Source: a virus. From it: DNA of 42,451 bases. The DNA is taken from positions 1 to 42,451 of IMG/VR virus record IMGVR_UViG_3300048927_000100. The stretch is one strand, 5' to 3'. The position numbers were made by a program, and so were the translations under genes. Below, in pieces: positions 1 through 8,017 of the stretch (positions are counted from its first letter, which is position 1; each line of letters starts with the position of its first letter). The notes beneath the pieces are model-generated. The model searched no databases. It was not told the DNA's origin and saw only the letters and a program-made list of their open reading frames with translations.

Positions 1-1643
1 GATAGGGCGCTGGCTCGCAGGTAGACGAAGCCCATCCGTCCCGCGAACATCTCGGCCAGGCTCTGGTCTTCGACACCCATATGCAGGGAGACCTTGCCGG
101 TCGGCGCGGTCGTGATCGGCGCGGCGTGGGCTTCTCGCACGCCGTTGAAGAACAGCGATCTGGAGTTCGTGCCCACGTACCTTGCGTGCACGCGCGTCTT
201 CGCCCCTGCAGCCGGCGTCGTGGTGGACTCCAGCCAGGCATTACCGGTGTCCCACAATCCGACCTTCCCCGTCGCCCCTCGATAGCCGAGCGTCACGCGG
301 CTGGTGTTCGCGGTGGTATTCGCGGTGTATGAGAGAATCGCCTGGTTCGCTGCGGCAAAGGCGTTGGCAATGATCGTCGCCCCCATGGTGAAGGTGGCTT
401 GGTTGGCAAGCCCCTGGCCGAGCATGTAGCCGGTGTTGCTGCCGACGACCACCGATTCGAACCCGCCGCCGGCCTCCGTGTTGAGCGGCCGAATGGTGTG
501 CACGACCGTTCCAGTCCCGTCGTCGCGCAGGACCAGCAGGTCATCGTCAGTGGACCCCAGCCCCTCGTAGTTCCCGGCCCGGGAAGTGGCGCCATCAGGG
601 ATATCCGTCCATGCGCGCGTGGCCGTGCCCAGGTTCTCGCTCATGCGGTAGGTGAAGTCGGCCGTGTCACCATTGGCGAACCACATGTCGCGCCACCGCG
701 TGAGGCCCTGCACACGCATCGGACCCGGATTGCCGCTGCTGGCGCCTTCGTAGGCGAGCGTGTCCAGGTTGTACCGATTCATCTTGAACGTGGCGCTGTC
801 GCCGTACCTGGTGGTCCAGAGCGCGTTCTCTTCCGCGTTGATCGCGATGGTCGAGATCTCGTCGGCCTGCGCTGAAACGTCAACCGAGTCGATGAACGCC
901 AAGGTTGTCGCGTTGAACCGGGCGATGCGCTGGTTCGAGAACACCGTGACGCTGGTGTAGGACTCGACTGGCACGTAAAGCACGCCGTTGTGAACGTCGG
1001 GGTCTCCGCAGTGGTTCGTCCCATTACCCACATCGCCGATCGGGTTGGCGTTCGTCGCAACCAGGTTCCACGCGGCGTCGTACTTGTTGATCGCATTCGT
1101 GTCGGTCAGGTAGTAGTGCGTGCCATCCCAGCACACGCCTTGGTGCTCGGTCAGCCCGGTCTTGTCGCTGACCATCTCGAACAACTTGATGCGGTTGGAC
1201 TGCGATGCAGCTGCACCAACCCCCGCCCAGTCCGTCTCGACCATGTTGAACAGGAAGACGCGCTGGTAGTCGGCCCACACCGCATAGGCACCGTTGGCGG
1301 CGTTGCTGGGCACCTTGGCAAGCGTCGGATCGCCGTAATGCAGGTCGAACTCTGTGACCGCCGAAGCGCTCAGACTGGCCCGCACGAACATGGCGCCCGC
1401 CTTCGCGCCGGGATCAACACGGACGAGATGGAACGGGATGTCGACACCGGCCGTGGTCTTCGCCCTGAAATCCCGGCCGTCTTTGTAGGCCAGGCCGGTC
1501 CACACCGCTGGCGGCAGTAGCGACAGGTCGATGTAGACGGGGAAACCGGCCATGGCCTCGATTTGCGCCGGGATGGTGATGCGGACGCGCTTCTGCGCGG
1601 GCGCTCCCCGGAATCGCGCTCCGGCGACCACGCCCGGGATCAC
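1..1643 (-). CDS. Tail fibre / receptor-binding protein, 3'-truncated by window edge
   Basis: This minus-strand frame is open from a GTG at 1643 to the window edge, so at least 547 residues are present and the C-terminus is missing. The GTG overlaps the upstream stop codon (GTGA). The N-terminal ~110 residues resemble a DUF2341-like beta domain. Then comes a stretch rich in short W/Y-containing beta-strand repeats that reads like a beta-propeller (for example HQGVCWDGTHYYLTDTN and ENALWTTRYG). The last part (RVHARYVGTNSRSLFFNGV) looks like a LamG/concanavalin-type lectin domain. Its place at the end of the tail genes and the glycan-binding-type folds suggest a distal adhesin or fibre. The receptor is unknown. 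Confidence is good for a tail-associated adhesin and low for the exact domains. Confidence 0.7.
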   Translation of the reverse strand, partial: MIPGVVAGARFRGAPAQKRVRITIPAQIEAMAGFPVYIDLSLLPPAVWTGLAYKDGRDFRAKTTAGVDIPFHLVRVDPGAKAGAMFVRASLSASAVTEFDLHYGDPTLAKVPSNAANGAYAVWADYQRVFLFNMVETDWAGVGAAASQSNRIKLFEMVSDKTGLTEHQGVCWDGTHYYLTDTNAINKYDAAWNLVATNANPIGDVGNGTNHCGDPDVHNGVLYVPVESYTSVTVFSNQRIARFNATTLAFIDSVDVSAQADEISTIAINAEENALWTTRYGDSATFKMNRYNLDTLAYEGASSGNPGPMRVQGLTRWRDMWFANGDTADFTYRMSENLGTATRAWTDIPDGATSRAGNYEGLGSTDDDLLVLRDDGTGTVVHTIRPLNTEAGGGFESVVVGSNTGYMLGQGLANQATFTMGATIIANAFAAANQAILSYTANTTANTSRVTLGYRGATGKVGLWDTGNAWLESTTTPAAGAKTRVHARYVGTNSRSLFFNGVREAHAAPITTAPTGKVSLHMGVEDQSLAEMFAGRMGFVYLRASAL

Positions 1644-2194
1644 GGCGCACCCTCCAGGCTGCCGGCCAGCACCCATTCGTTCGTGCCGCGCTTGACCAGC
1701 ACCGCGGTCGCCCACTGCTTCCGGAGCTTCAGCGTCTCATCGGTCCGGATAGTCACGCCGCTCCCGGCGACGATAGTCGTCTGCCCTGTTCCGCGCTGGT
1801 TGATGTTGCGCACAGCGCCGATCGGGAACGCCGCGGTCGAGTTCGGCGGCACTGTGAGGGTGTTGGCGGTGGCCACGTCCATTTCGATCCAGTCGCCGTC
1901 GGCCAAGGCCAGCGTTGCGCTAGCGGTCTTCGTGGTGACCGTGACGCCGGTCGCGCCACCGGCGACGGCAGTCCAGGTGCCGTCCTTCCGGCCGTAGGTG
2001 GTGCCGTCCGACGGAGCGTCAGGAATACCGCCGCCGGACAGGTCGTCCTGCCACGCGGAGCCATCCCAGGCGCTCAGCGTGTCGGTATCCGTGGAGTACC
2101 AGAGACCCACGGCCTCCGGGTGCAGGTCCAGGGTCGCAGGCCGGGCCGAGGCCAGCCCCTTTCCAAGGTAGTCGGCAAGGCGGCCGCTGGCCAT
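1640..2194 (-). CDS. Tail/virion-associated protein, 184 aa
   Basis: The product has no recognised enzymatic motif. The N-terminus contains a short segment (LWYSTDTDTLSAWDGSAWQ) of the kind repeated in phage tail fibre and baseplate-adaptor proteins, followed by a Gly/Thr-rich beta region. The ATG overlaps the previous stop by 4 nt (ATGA), and its own stop overlaps the next start (GTGA), so it is translationally coupled to both tail neighbours. It is probably a fibre adaptor or virion decoration protein, inferred from position and composition only. Confidence 0.7.
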   Translation of the reverse strand: MASGRLADYLGKGLASARPATLDLHPEAVGLWYSTDTDTLSAWDGSAWQDDLSGGGIPDAPSDGTTYGRKDGTWTAVAGGATGVTVTTKTASATLALADGDWIEMDVATANTLTVPPNSTAAFPIGAVRNINQRGTGQTTIVAGSGVTIRTDETLKLRKQWATAVLVKRGTNEWVLAGSLEGAP

Positions 2195-2787
2195 CAGGTG
2201 ATCTCCGTGTAGATGAGGTTGCCGTCGTCGGCAATGAGAAATACAGGCTGGCCGGAGACGATCTCGCCGCTGACCACGGGCAGAATCCCGCCGCGTCCGC
2301 CGCCGCCGGTGGCAGACACGATCGGCCGGCGCGGGTCGCTATTGTCGACGGTGATCCCCGTCCCGGGGCGGACCTCCTGCACGGCGCTGTCGGCCTTGGC
2401 CAGCGATGCGATCGCCGCGGCGGTCAGCGCGATGCTCGGATCACCAGCAGCGCCGTCACCGTTGGTGACTTGGATGCCGGTTCCCTGTTGAATCGTCCGG
2501 GTATGGAACTCGCCATCGTCCGATCGCGTCACGAACCCCTTGCCGATCAGTGCCGCCAGATTCTTGATATTGGTCGGCACCTCGCGGATCAGCTTCCACA
2601 CCGTGGCTCCGACGGAGGAACTGCCGCCAGAGGAACCACCAGGCGCATTGATCACCTGTGCCGCGGTCAGCAGTTGCCCGTCGGGCCCGTACAGGTTCCT
2701 TCCCACCTGCGCGCCATTGGTCGCCTCAGTGTCGACCGTGGCGAAGCTGCGCGGGTTCTGGTGTAGCGGGACGCGGACCTTGGGCAT
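2194..2787 (-). CDS. Tail fibre-associated protein, 197 aa
   Basis: The product has an N-terminal positively charged segment, a Gly/Ser linker at about residues 50-60, and two copies of a GTGI-V-N-D/G-P-I motif (about residues 103 and 145). That motif is typical of beta-rich phage tail or fibre shafts. The gene lies between Rz1 and another tail gene and overlaps both by one or a few bases. Function is inferred from composition and context as a structural component of the distal tail. Confidence 0.7.
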   Translation of the reverse strand: MPKVRVPLHQNPRSFATVDTEATNGAQVGRNLYGPDGQLLTAAQVINAPGGSSGGSSSVGATVWKLIREVPTNIKNLAALIGKGFVTRSDDGEFHTRTIQQGTGIQVTNGDGAAGDPSIALTAAAIASLAKADSAVQEVRPGTGITVDNSDPRRPIVSATGGGGRGGILPVVSGEIVSGQPVFLIADDGNLIYTEIT

Positions 2788-3077
2788 TACTTCCCCAGCG
2801 CGCGAATCTCGGACATGCGGCCATCGCAGTCCTCAAGCGTCAGCAGGTTGGCGTTGTAGGCGGCGACCACGGCCTCGACAGTGCGTGACGCCGCGCGCTT
2901 GGCCGGGCACGGCTTGGTCAGGCGCGCGTCGACCGGAACCAGCTTTTCGACAGACACGTGCACGACCTCGGGGAGCCTCGGCTTCTCGGGCTTGTGCGCG
3001 CAGCCGGTCAGCAGCGCCAGGGCGATCAGAGCAACGGAATGGATTCGCACAGCTGCACCTCCAGTTGGGACCGGCAC
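2787..3077 (-). CDS. Rz1: Rz1-like outer-membrane spanin lipoprotein
   Basis: This small product has an N-terminal hydrophobic segment ending in the lipobox LLTGC (Cys about residue 26), followed by a proline-containing periplasmic part, which is the layout of o-spanins. The start lies inside the 3' end of the Rz frame in another frame (52-nt overlap), the classic nested or overlapping Rz/Rz1 architecture. With Rz it would fuse inner and outer membranes in the last step of lysis. A GTG start a few codons downstream (VRIHS) is also possible. Confidence 0.75.
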   Translation of the reverse strand: MPVPTGGAAVRIHSVALIALALLTGCAHKPEKPRLPEVVHVSVEKLVPVDARLTKPCPAKRAASRTVEAVVAAYNANLLTLEDCDGRMSEIRALGK

Positions 3078-3460
3078 GCCGGCGTGGTCTTCGCGGCCTG
3101 CAGCGCCTTCTCGGCGGCAGCAGCGCGGCGCTGACCGGCAACCGCTGCCGCCTCGGCACGGCTCGCCGCCTGTTCGGCCACCGCCTTGGCGCGGGCCGCG
3201 TCGTCGATCGACCGCTGGGTCTGGTCGTTGATGTCACTCAGAAGCTGGCCGCAGGCGTTGGCCGCCCGCAGGTTCTCGGCGGCATCGGCTTGGGCACCAT
3301 CGCGCGCGCGTACCAGGTTGTCGATGCGCCCCTGATCCTTCGACGACTGCCGCTCCTCCCCCCTCTGGCAGCCGCTGACGAACACGACCGCGAGAACCAG
3401 TACGGCGGCCCCGGCCTTCAAAGCCCAGATGTACGGACGGAGCGGGTCCAGGCTCAGCAT
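3026..3460 (-). CDS. Rz: Rz-like inner-membrane spanin
   Basis: The 144-aa product has one N-terminal hydrophobic segment (about residues 16-28) followed by a long Ala/Glu/Arg-rich, strongly helical coiled-coil region, as in i-spanins. I chose ATG 3460 because a GGAGGA site lies just upstream; the frame stays open further upstream but without typical sequence. The hydrophobic segment ends in VSGC, which satisfies a lipobox pattern and is unusual for an Rz protein. It belongs to a lysis cassette with lysozyme, holin-like protein and Rz1. Confidence 0.75.
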   Translation of the reverse strand: MLSLDPLRPYIWALKAGAAVLVLAVVFVSGCQRGEERQSSKDQGRIDNLVRARDGAQADAAENLRAANACGQLLSDINDQTQRSIDDAARAKAVAEQAASRAEAAAVAGQRRAAAAEKALQAAKTTPACRSQLEVQLCESIPLL

Positions 3461-3672
3461 GTCGGCTTCCTCCGAGACTTGAGCACGCGCGCGACAACGC
3501 CCAAGGCGCCAAGGCCGCGAATCGACCATTTGGCAGGCTCGGGCAGCTCGTCCATCCAGCCCATCGCGGCGATCGCGTCGTAGATGTCGGGGAACACGGT
3601 CACGAGGCCGAAAACCCAGACCGACGCCAGCTTCCACGCACGGCGCCACCCATCGATCAGTTGCAGCTTCAT
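3454..3672 (-). CDS. Small membrane protein, candidate holin
   Basis: The 72-aa product begins with a basic amphipathic stretch (MKLQLIDGWRRAWK), then a hydrophobic segment (LASVWVFGLVTVFPDIYDAIAAMG) and a second weaker one near the C-terminus, ending in basic residues. Size, topology and position between lysozyme and spanins suggest a holin or a phage protein of that group. It overlaps both neighbours by 4-7 nt. It could equally be an antiholin, with the 105-aa neighbour being the holin. Confidence 0.7.
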   Translation of the reverse strand: MKLQLIDGWRRAWKLASVWVFGLVTVFPDIYDAIAAMGWMDELPEPAKWSIRGLGALGVVARVLKSRRKPTC

Positions 3673-3986
3673 TTGATCCCCCTGAGCTGCTTCAGCTCTC
3701 GGATGTCCTGCTTGTTCTGTTCGGTCTGGATGGCGATCTTCGCCATTTCGATCTTCAGCGCGGGCACGTCCGCTAGCTGGGTATTCATGACCTGTAGCTG
3801 CTGTCGCAGGCCGCTGATCTGCTCACTCGTGACCTGCTGCTGGGCCAGCATCGACTGCACCGACGTGACCAGCCAGATGCACCCGAGGAGGATTCCGGCG
3901 CCGAACGAGCCGACCATCCATTTCTCGACCGTGCCGAGCGAAATGCGGGTGCGGCCGTCCTGGCTCGGCTGGGCTTCCATGGTCAT
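3669..3986 (-). CDS. Single-TM coiled-coil membrane protein in lysis cassette
   Basis: This product has a cytoplasmic-type N-terminus, one transmembrane segment (about residues 25-45, MVGSFGAGILLGCIWLVTSV) and a C-terminal heptad-like coiled coil rich in Gln and Leu. It overlaps the lysozyme stop (ATGA) and the holin-like start. It may act in holin control or as a second holin; the sequence does not decide between them. Confidence 0.65.
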   Translation of the reverse strand: MTMEAQPSQDGRTRISLGTVEKWMVGSFGAGILLGCIWLVTSVQSMLAQQQVTSEQISGLRQQLQVMNTQLADVPALKIEMAKIAIQTEQNKQDIRELKQLRGIK

Positions 3987-4435
3987 ACGGCCCCGCCCCG
4001 GCCTTCGAACACACTGCGCTCGTCGGCGCGCCGGTTGGTCAGCCCCTTCATGACCTTGCCGGCCGCCTTGTTCCAGCGGGGGAACTGGCCGGCCGCGCCA
4101 GCGACGTCGCCCGCGTTGAACAGCTTGAGCAGCGTCGAATTGCGGAAGGCGGTGACGCCGATGTTGTAGGCCAAGCTCACCATCGCACCAAGCTGGTAGT
4201 CGGTAGCCGGCCGGCGAAGGGCTGACTGGACGCCCTTCGTGAAGCGGCCTAGGTCGATGGCCAGGCGGTCGTCAGCCTGCTTCTGGCTCCACTTCACGCC
4301 CTGGACGATGCCCGGGCCTGTGGCGCCATAGCCGATCGTCCACGGCGCGCCGCCAGTCGCCGGGTCCGGATAGGCCGTCAGACGGCACCCCTCCCATTTC
4401 TTCACCAGCTGTACCGCATGTGCGAGCGCGCTCAT
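3983..4435 (-). CDS. Endolysin, lysozyme (glycoside hydrolase family 24)
   Basis: The 150-aa product matches lambdoid/T4-type lysozymes. It shows KKWEG with catalytic Glu15, AYPD with Asp24, and PWTIGYG with Thr33, corresponding to the E-D-T triad, then the typical AMVSLAYNIG and RFPRWNKAAGKV segments. It hydrolyses peptidoglycan between MurNAc and GlcNAc. No signal peptide or anchor is visible, so release probably depends on a holin. It is the first gene of the lysis cassette, which is embedded between ejection-protein and fibre genes. Confidence 0.92.
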   Translation of the reverse strand: MSALAHAVQLVKKWEGCRLTAYPDPATGGAPWTIGYGATGPGIVQGVKWSQKQADDRLAIDLGRFTKGVQSALRRPATDYQLGAMVSLAYNIGVTAFRNSTLLKLFNAGDVAGAAGQFPRWNKAAGKVMKGLTNRRADERSVFEGRGGAV

Positions 4436-4546
4436 CGCCTGCCCCTATGTTCGTTGGGGTCATGCTGCCGGAGCTGGGTCCAGCTTCAACGGATGGGCTA
4501 CGATGCGCTGGGCCCTGGATTGGCCGGGGCAACCAAGGAGACGGTG

Positions 4547-5035
4547 ATGAGTTATCCGATCGATGCGCTGAAATCAGCGCGCGCAGACCAGCTCCGCCCC
4601 GGAGCGTTCTTTTTTGATGGTCACGGGCAGTGGTTCTTGTCGGCCCAAAGAGCCGACAGACAAACAGTGGGCGCGATCAGGCTTACTCGCCGTGGCGAGG
4701 CCCTATTGGGCAGCTACATCCCTGATCCACATGGCGAAGCGTTTGCTGTTTCGGAACCCTACACTGTGCAGATAGCAGTTGACGACTACTCAGAGATGGT
4801 TACGGATGGCCAATTCCTGGGCTCAATTCTGGCCGGCTCTCCGAACACAATTTTCGCCGCGGAAAATGATCGAGCACTGTTCAGCTTGGATGGACTAGAG
4901 CAGGGCGATGGGGCTCCTACCTCCCGCAGGTGGAGATTTCTGCGATGGAGCGGATGGCTGGTTGACGAACATGGTCGCAGAGTAGGCAATCAACCTCTGT
5001 TCACCGTGGATGCAAACGATAACGTAGACGCCTGA
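4547..5035 (+). CDS. Moron-like protein of unknown function, 162 aa
   Basis: This gene is on the opposite strand to the structural operon. I chose ATG 4547 because AAGGAG lies 6 nt upstream (4536-4541); the frame upstream is open but unlike coding sequence. The product starts MSYPIDALKSARADQLRPG and looks soluble and beta-rich, without a signal peptide or recognised motif. Codon use is clearly more A/T-rich at third positions than the flanking late genes, suggesting recent acquisition. Strand, base composition and the downstream hairpin fit an independently expressed moron, possibly active in the lysogen. No function is assigned. Confidence 0.75.
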   Translation: MSYPIDALKSARADQLRPGAFFFDGHGQWFLSAQRADRQTVGAIRLTRRGEALLGSYIPDPHGEAFAVSEPYTVQIAVDDYSEMVTDGQFLGSILAGSPNTIFAAENDRALFSLDGLEQGDGAPTSRRWRFLRWSGWLVDEHGRRVGNQPLFTVDANDNVDA

Positions 5036-5043
5036 TGCCTAGC

Positions 5044-5063
5044 CCGGCCGCCAGCGCGGCCGG
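5044..5063. terminator. GC-rich hairpin after the moron gene
   Basis: An 8-bp perfect stem (CCGGCCGC / GCGGCCGG) with a 4-nt loop follows the stop codon at 5035. There is no T-tract after it, so it is a weak candidate terminator or a mRNA-stabilising hairpin. Confidence 0.35.
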
Positions 5064-5098
5064 TGCTACCATCTCCCCAGCACACCGAGGATCGCGAT

Positions 5099-5308
5099 AT
5101 GCCCGCCCCATGGGAAAAACACGCCGTCTCGCCTGAGGCCGAGCGCCTTGTGGCGCGCAACCAGGCCGAATTGAACTTGGAGCGCTCGATGCCCAAACGC
5201 TGGTGGCACGACATGGCGTTCGGGTGGGGCGGGTGGTTCGTCATCGCACTGGTCGCGGGGTCAGTTTTCGCCTTGGGCTGGCTGCTGCTCTCGGGCCTGA
5301 CTCAGTAG
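5099..5308 (+). CDS. Small single-TM protein, possible second moron gene
   Basis: The 69-aa product has a charged N-terminal half and one C-terminal transmembrane segment (about residues 45-66, GGWFVIALVAGSVFALGWLLL). ATG 5099 follows a GAGG at about 8 nt. The last 48 nt overlap the 3' end of the convergent 918-aa gene. It follows the 162-aa plus-strand gene and could be co-expressed with it. Function is unknown, and a spurious ORF cannot be excluded. Confidence 0.5.
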   Translation: MPAPWEKHAVSPEAERLVARNQAELNLERSMPKRWWHDMAFGWGGWFVIALVAGSVFALGWLLLSGLTQ

Positions 5309-8017
5309 CTCCGCAGCCTCAGCGATGTCTTGGTCGGCCTTCTCGGTTGCGATTCGCTTCAGAACATTGATCTGCGCCGGGAGTGCTCCGATCGGCAGTT
5401 CCGTCGCCTTCGCAAGCCACTTGACCCAGCTCGGGTTCGTAACGAGCCGCGCCGCAATATTGGACCCAACGCCACCTGCGCCGAGCCAAAGCGCCGGCGC
5501 AAGGTTCCCCGTCATGATCGAACCGCCAAGGCCGCCCCAGTAGGCGAAGTTGGACCCCTGCCGCGCAGTGCCGGATGGGTTCGCCAACGCTTTGCCGCCA
5601 TCCTTGATCCGCTCAGCGACCTTCGAAATCTTGTCCAGGTCCTGACTGAAGCCGGGGCCGTAGCGGTCGAACAGCGCCCGGCGTGCTTCGGGGCTGGTCT
5701 TGTTCCAGTTCGTCAGGAACGTAGCGGCGCTGAACGCATCGCCGGCGGCGTCTTGGGCCCCCGGATTGGCCAGGCCCATGCGGCGCAGCGCCGCCGCGGT
5801 GACCGCCTTCTGCCCCTCTTCCGGCAGCGACTGCATGACCGAGCGCAGCGTGGACCCGCCATCTTTCACCCCGCCCATGACCGCCTGGTAGATTTTCTCT
5901 GGACCCCCGTTGCGGTCGATCACGCGGTCAATGTCGTCAATTCGGGTAGCGCGCGCGTTGAAGTAGCGGTTGGCGCGGTCCAGAGCCTGTCGGGCCTCTG
6001 GAGTGGTCGCCGCCGCCTCCATGTCCTGGCTCAGCGCGGCATACACCGCCTTCCACTTACTGCGCGGCACGTCGGACACCAGCGAGGTGTTCTCCAGCTC
6101 CCCGCCGACCAACGTCCGCAGCTTCCGCAGTGCCTCGTAAGGCAATTTCCCGTCGATCTGGCTGGTCAGGTAGTCGTTGACCTGCTTCTCCACGTAGTCG
6201 CTGCCGAAGTTCTGCTGATTGATGGCCGAGTCCGGCGTGACACGCTGATCGATGGCCTGCGGCGACATCACCTGAGCGTCGAGGTCTGCCCGCGACATCA
6301 TCTGTGCCTCGATATCAGCCTGCGTCGGCAACCGGGCATCGATGCTTGACCGGGTAGGCACCTGGCGGGCGATTTCCTCGTCGCTGATGACCGGCATGAG
6401 AGTCTTGCTGGTCTCGGGGAACATGGCGCGGCGCTGGTTTTCCGCAATGGCCGCTTGCTGCTGGGCGCGTAGCTCCAACTGCAACTCGTCGGCCTCCTGA
6501 TACAGCTGAGCGCGCCGACCCTCGATCATGCTGGCCATGCGATCGCGGAGGCGATCCTGCTCTCCTGTCAGAGAATTGCGCTGCTCGCCGGCTTCGGCCA
6601 CCAGATTCTGCCGCTGTACATTCGTCTCCTGCGCAAGCTCTGCACGCCGCAGCTGTGCCTGCTCCGTCAGGTCGGCCCGCATCTGTTCCACCTGGGCGCG
6701 CATCCCCGGCCGCGACAGCACGCCTTCAATGCCGCCCGCATCCTTGGACAGGGCGCTCTCGATGCCTTCGAGGCGAGCGTTCTGGAAGAAGCGCGACACG
6801 CTGGGTGCGCCCGGGATTTCCTCGTTCAGGGCGGCCAGTGCGGCGCGCACGTTGTCGATGCCCACCCGCTCGTCGTTCGGAAGCAGGCCGTCCAGCCGGT
6901 TGTAGAGCTGGTCGGCGCGTTCGCGGCTGGTGCGGATAAAGCCACCCTCGCCGCGAATGCCCTGCTCGATCGCGCGACCAGCGCGTTCAGCACTGGGATT
7001 TCGGAACAGGCTATCCGCCTGCTGCTGCAGGCCGGACCCAATAGCATCAGCCTGGCGATCGGCAAACCTCGCCATGACGCCCGCGCTTGTCGGTCCAGCG
7101 CCAAGCAGCGTTTCAGCGCCCTGCCGGGACCAGGCGCCCGTGCCCTGCCCGACGGACGGCGTAGCGCCAAGCACCCCAAAATCGTCAATGGCCTGCGCCA
7201 ACTGCTGGCGGTTGCTCTCACCCCCTCGCAGAGTGCCACGCAGCGCTGCAGGTGCGCCGGCCGTGACCAAGGACGGCCCAAGTCCGCCCAGCAGCCCGGC
7301 GGCGATCTGCGCGCCTGCGCCGCCGCCACCCTCTCGCACTGCCCCGCTGGCACCGGCGCCGGTGCCAGCGCTAATTGCCTGCAGTACAGGCTGTGCCGTC
7401 AGAATGTCACCCGCTCGCCCGCCGAGAGTGGGAGCATTTGCTGCCACCTGCTGCAGCGGCGAGGAGGCTGCGCGTGCGGGGTTGATCAGCGCGCCCTGGC
7501 TTGCCGCCATCGAAGCGCCAGAGCGGCCAGCGTTGAGGCCTGCACCAGCACCGAGAGTCAGGCCGGTCCCAGCGATAGCCTCGCCCACGTCGCCAAGCAC
7601 GCGGTCACCGGCGGTCTGCGCCTGAGGCAGGCCCAGGGTGTCGGCCAGTCGGCCGGCATTGTCGCGGAAGCTGGCAACAGGCCGCCCTGTGACCTTCGTT
7701 TCCAAGGCGCCGAGTGCATCACCACCGACGGCGCCGAGAAGGCCGCCACCGGCCTGGATGATCGAGCGCAGGCCGAACATGGCGTCACGGACCTTTCCAG
7801 CCTTCCACCCGTCCGCCTGCCGGCCGTCGGCCGTGGAGTCGACAGTAGCGGTGACGCCCGAGAAGTCAGGCCGCTCGGCCTGCACTGCTGGGAGGTCAGT
7901 CACCGGCATTGCATCGCGCTGCGTCTTGTAGGCCTGAGCCAAGCGGCGCGCATCGTCTACGTTGCCCGCTGCGTCGGCGGCGCGCAGGGCCTGCTCAATC
8001 TGTTCAAGGGTGGCCAT
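5261..8017 (-). CDS. Large internal virion / DNA-ejection-type protein, 918 aa
   Basis: The long product has a charged helical N-terminus (MATLEQIEQALRAADAAGN), a Gly/Ala-rich central-left section with several hydrophobic Gly-rich stretches, a long Gln/Glu/Arg-rich coiled coil (about residues 400-540) and a helical C-terminal part. Between the coiled coil and the C-terminal part lie about five ten-residue repeats of the type ..AxIDxRVxx. Large helical proteins with Gly/Ala-rich, membrane-active segments located after the nozzle genes are typical podovirus ejection proteins that extend the DNA channel through the envelope. It is coupled to the next upstream gene (ATGA). The role is inferred from position and composition. 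Confidence 0.8.
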   Translation of the reverse strand: MATLEQIEQALRAADAAGNVDDARRLAQAYKTQRDAMPVTDLPAVQAERPDFSGVTATVDSTADGRQADGWKAGKVRDAMFGLRSIIQAGGGLLGAVGGDALGALETKVTGRPVASFRDNAGRLADTLGLPQAQTAGDRVLGDVGEAIAGTGLTLGAGAGLNAGRSGASMAASQGALINPARAASSPLQQVAANAPTLGGRAGDILTAQPVLQAISAGTGAGASGAVREGGGGAGAQIAAGLLGGLGPSLVTAGAPAALRGTLRGGESNRQQLAQAIDDFGVLGATPSVGQGTGAWSRQGAETLLGAGPTSAGVMARFADRQADAIGSGLQQQADSLFRNPSAERAGRAIEQGIRGEGGFIRTSRERADQLYNRLDGLLPNDERVGIDNVRAALAALNEEIPGAPSVSRFFQNARLEGIESALSKDAGGIEGVLSRPGMRAQVEQMRADLTEQAQLRRAELAQETNVQRQNLVAEAGEQRNSLTGEQDRLRDRMASMIEGRRAQLYQEADELQLELRAQQQAAIAENQRRAMFPETSKTLMPVISDEEIARQVPTRSSIDARLPTQADIEAQMMSRADLDAQVMSPQAIDQRVTPDSAINQQNFGSDYVEKQVNDYLTSQIDGKLPYEALRKLRTLVGGELENTSLVSDVPRSKWKAVYAALSQDMEAAATTPEARQALDRANRYFNARATRIDDIDRVIDRNGGPEKIYQAVMGGVKDGGSTLRSVMQSLPEEGQKAVTAAALRRMGLANPGAQDAAGDAFSAATFLTNWNKTSPEARRALFDRYGPGFSQDLDKISKVAERIKDGGKALANPSGTARQGSNFAYWGGLGGSIMTGNLAPALWLGAGGVGSNIAARLVTNPSWVKWLAKATELPIGALPAQINVLKRIATEKADQDIAEAAELLSQAREQQPAQGEN

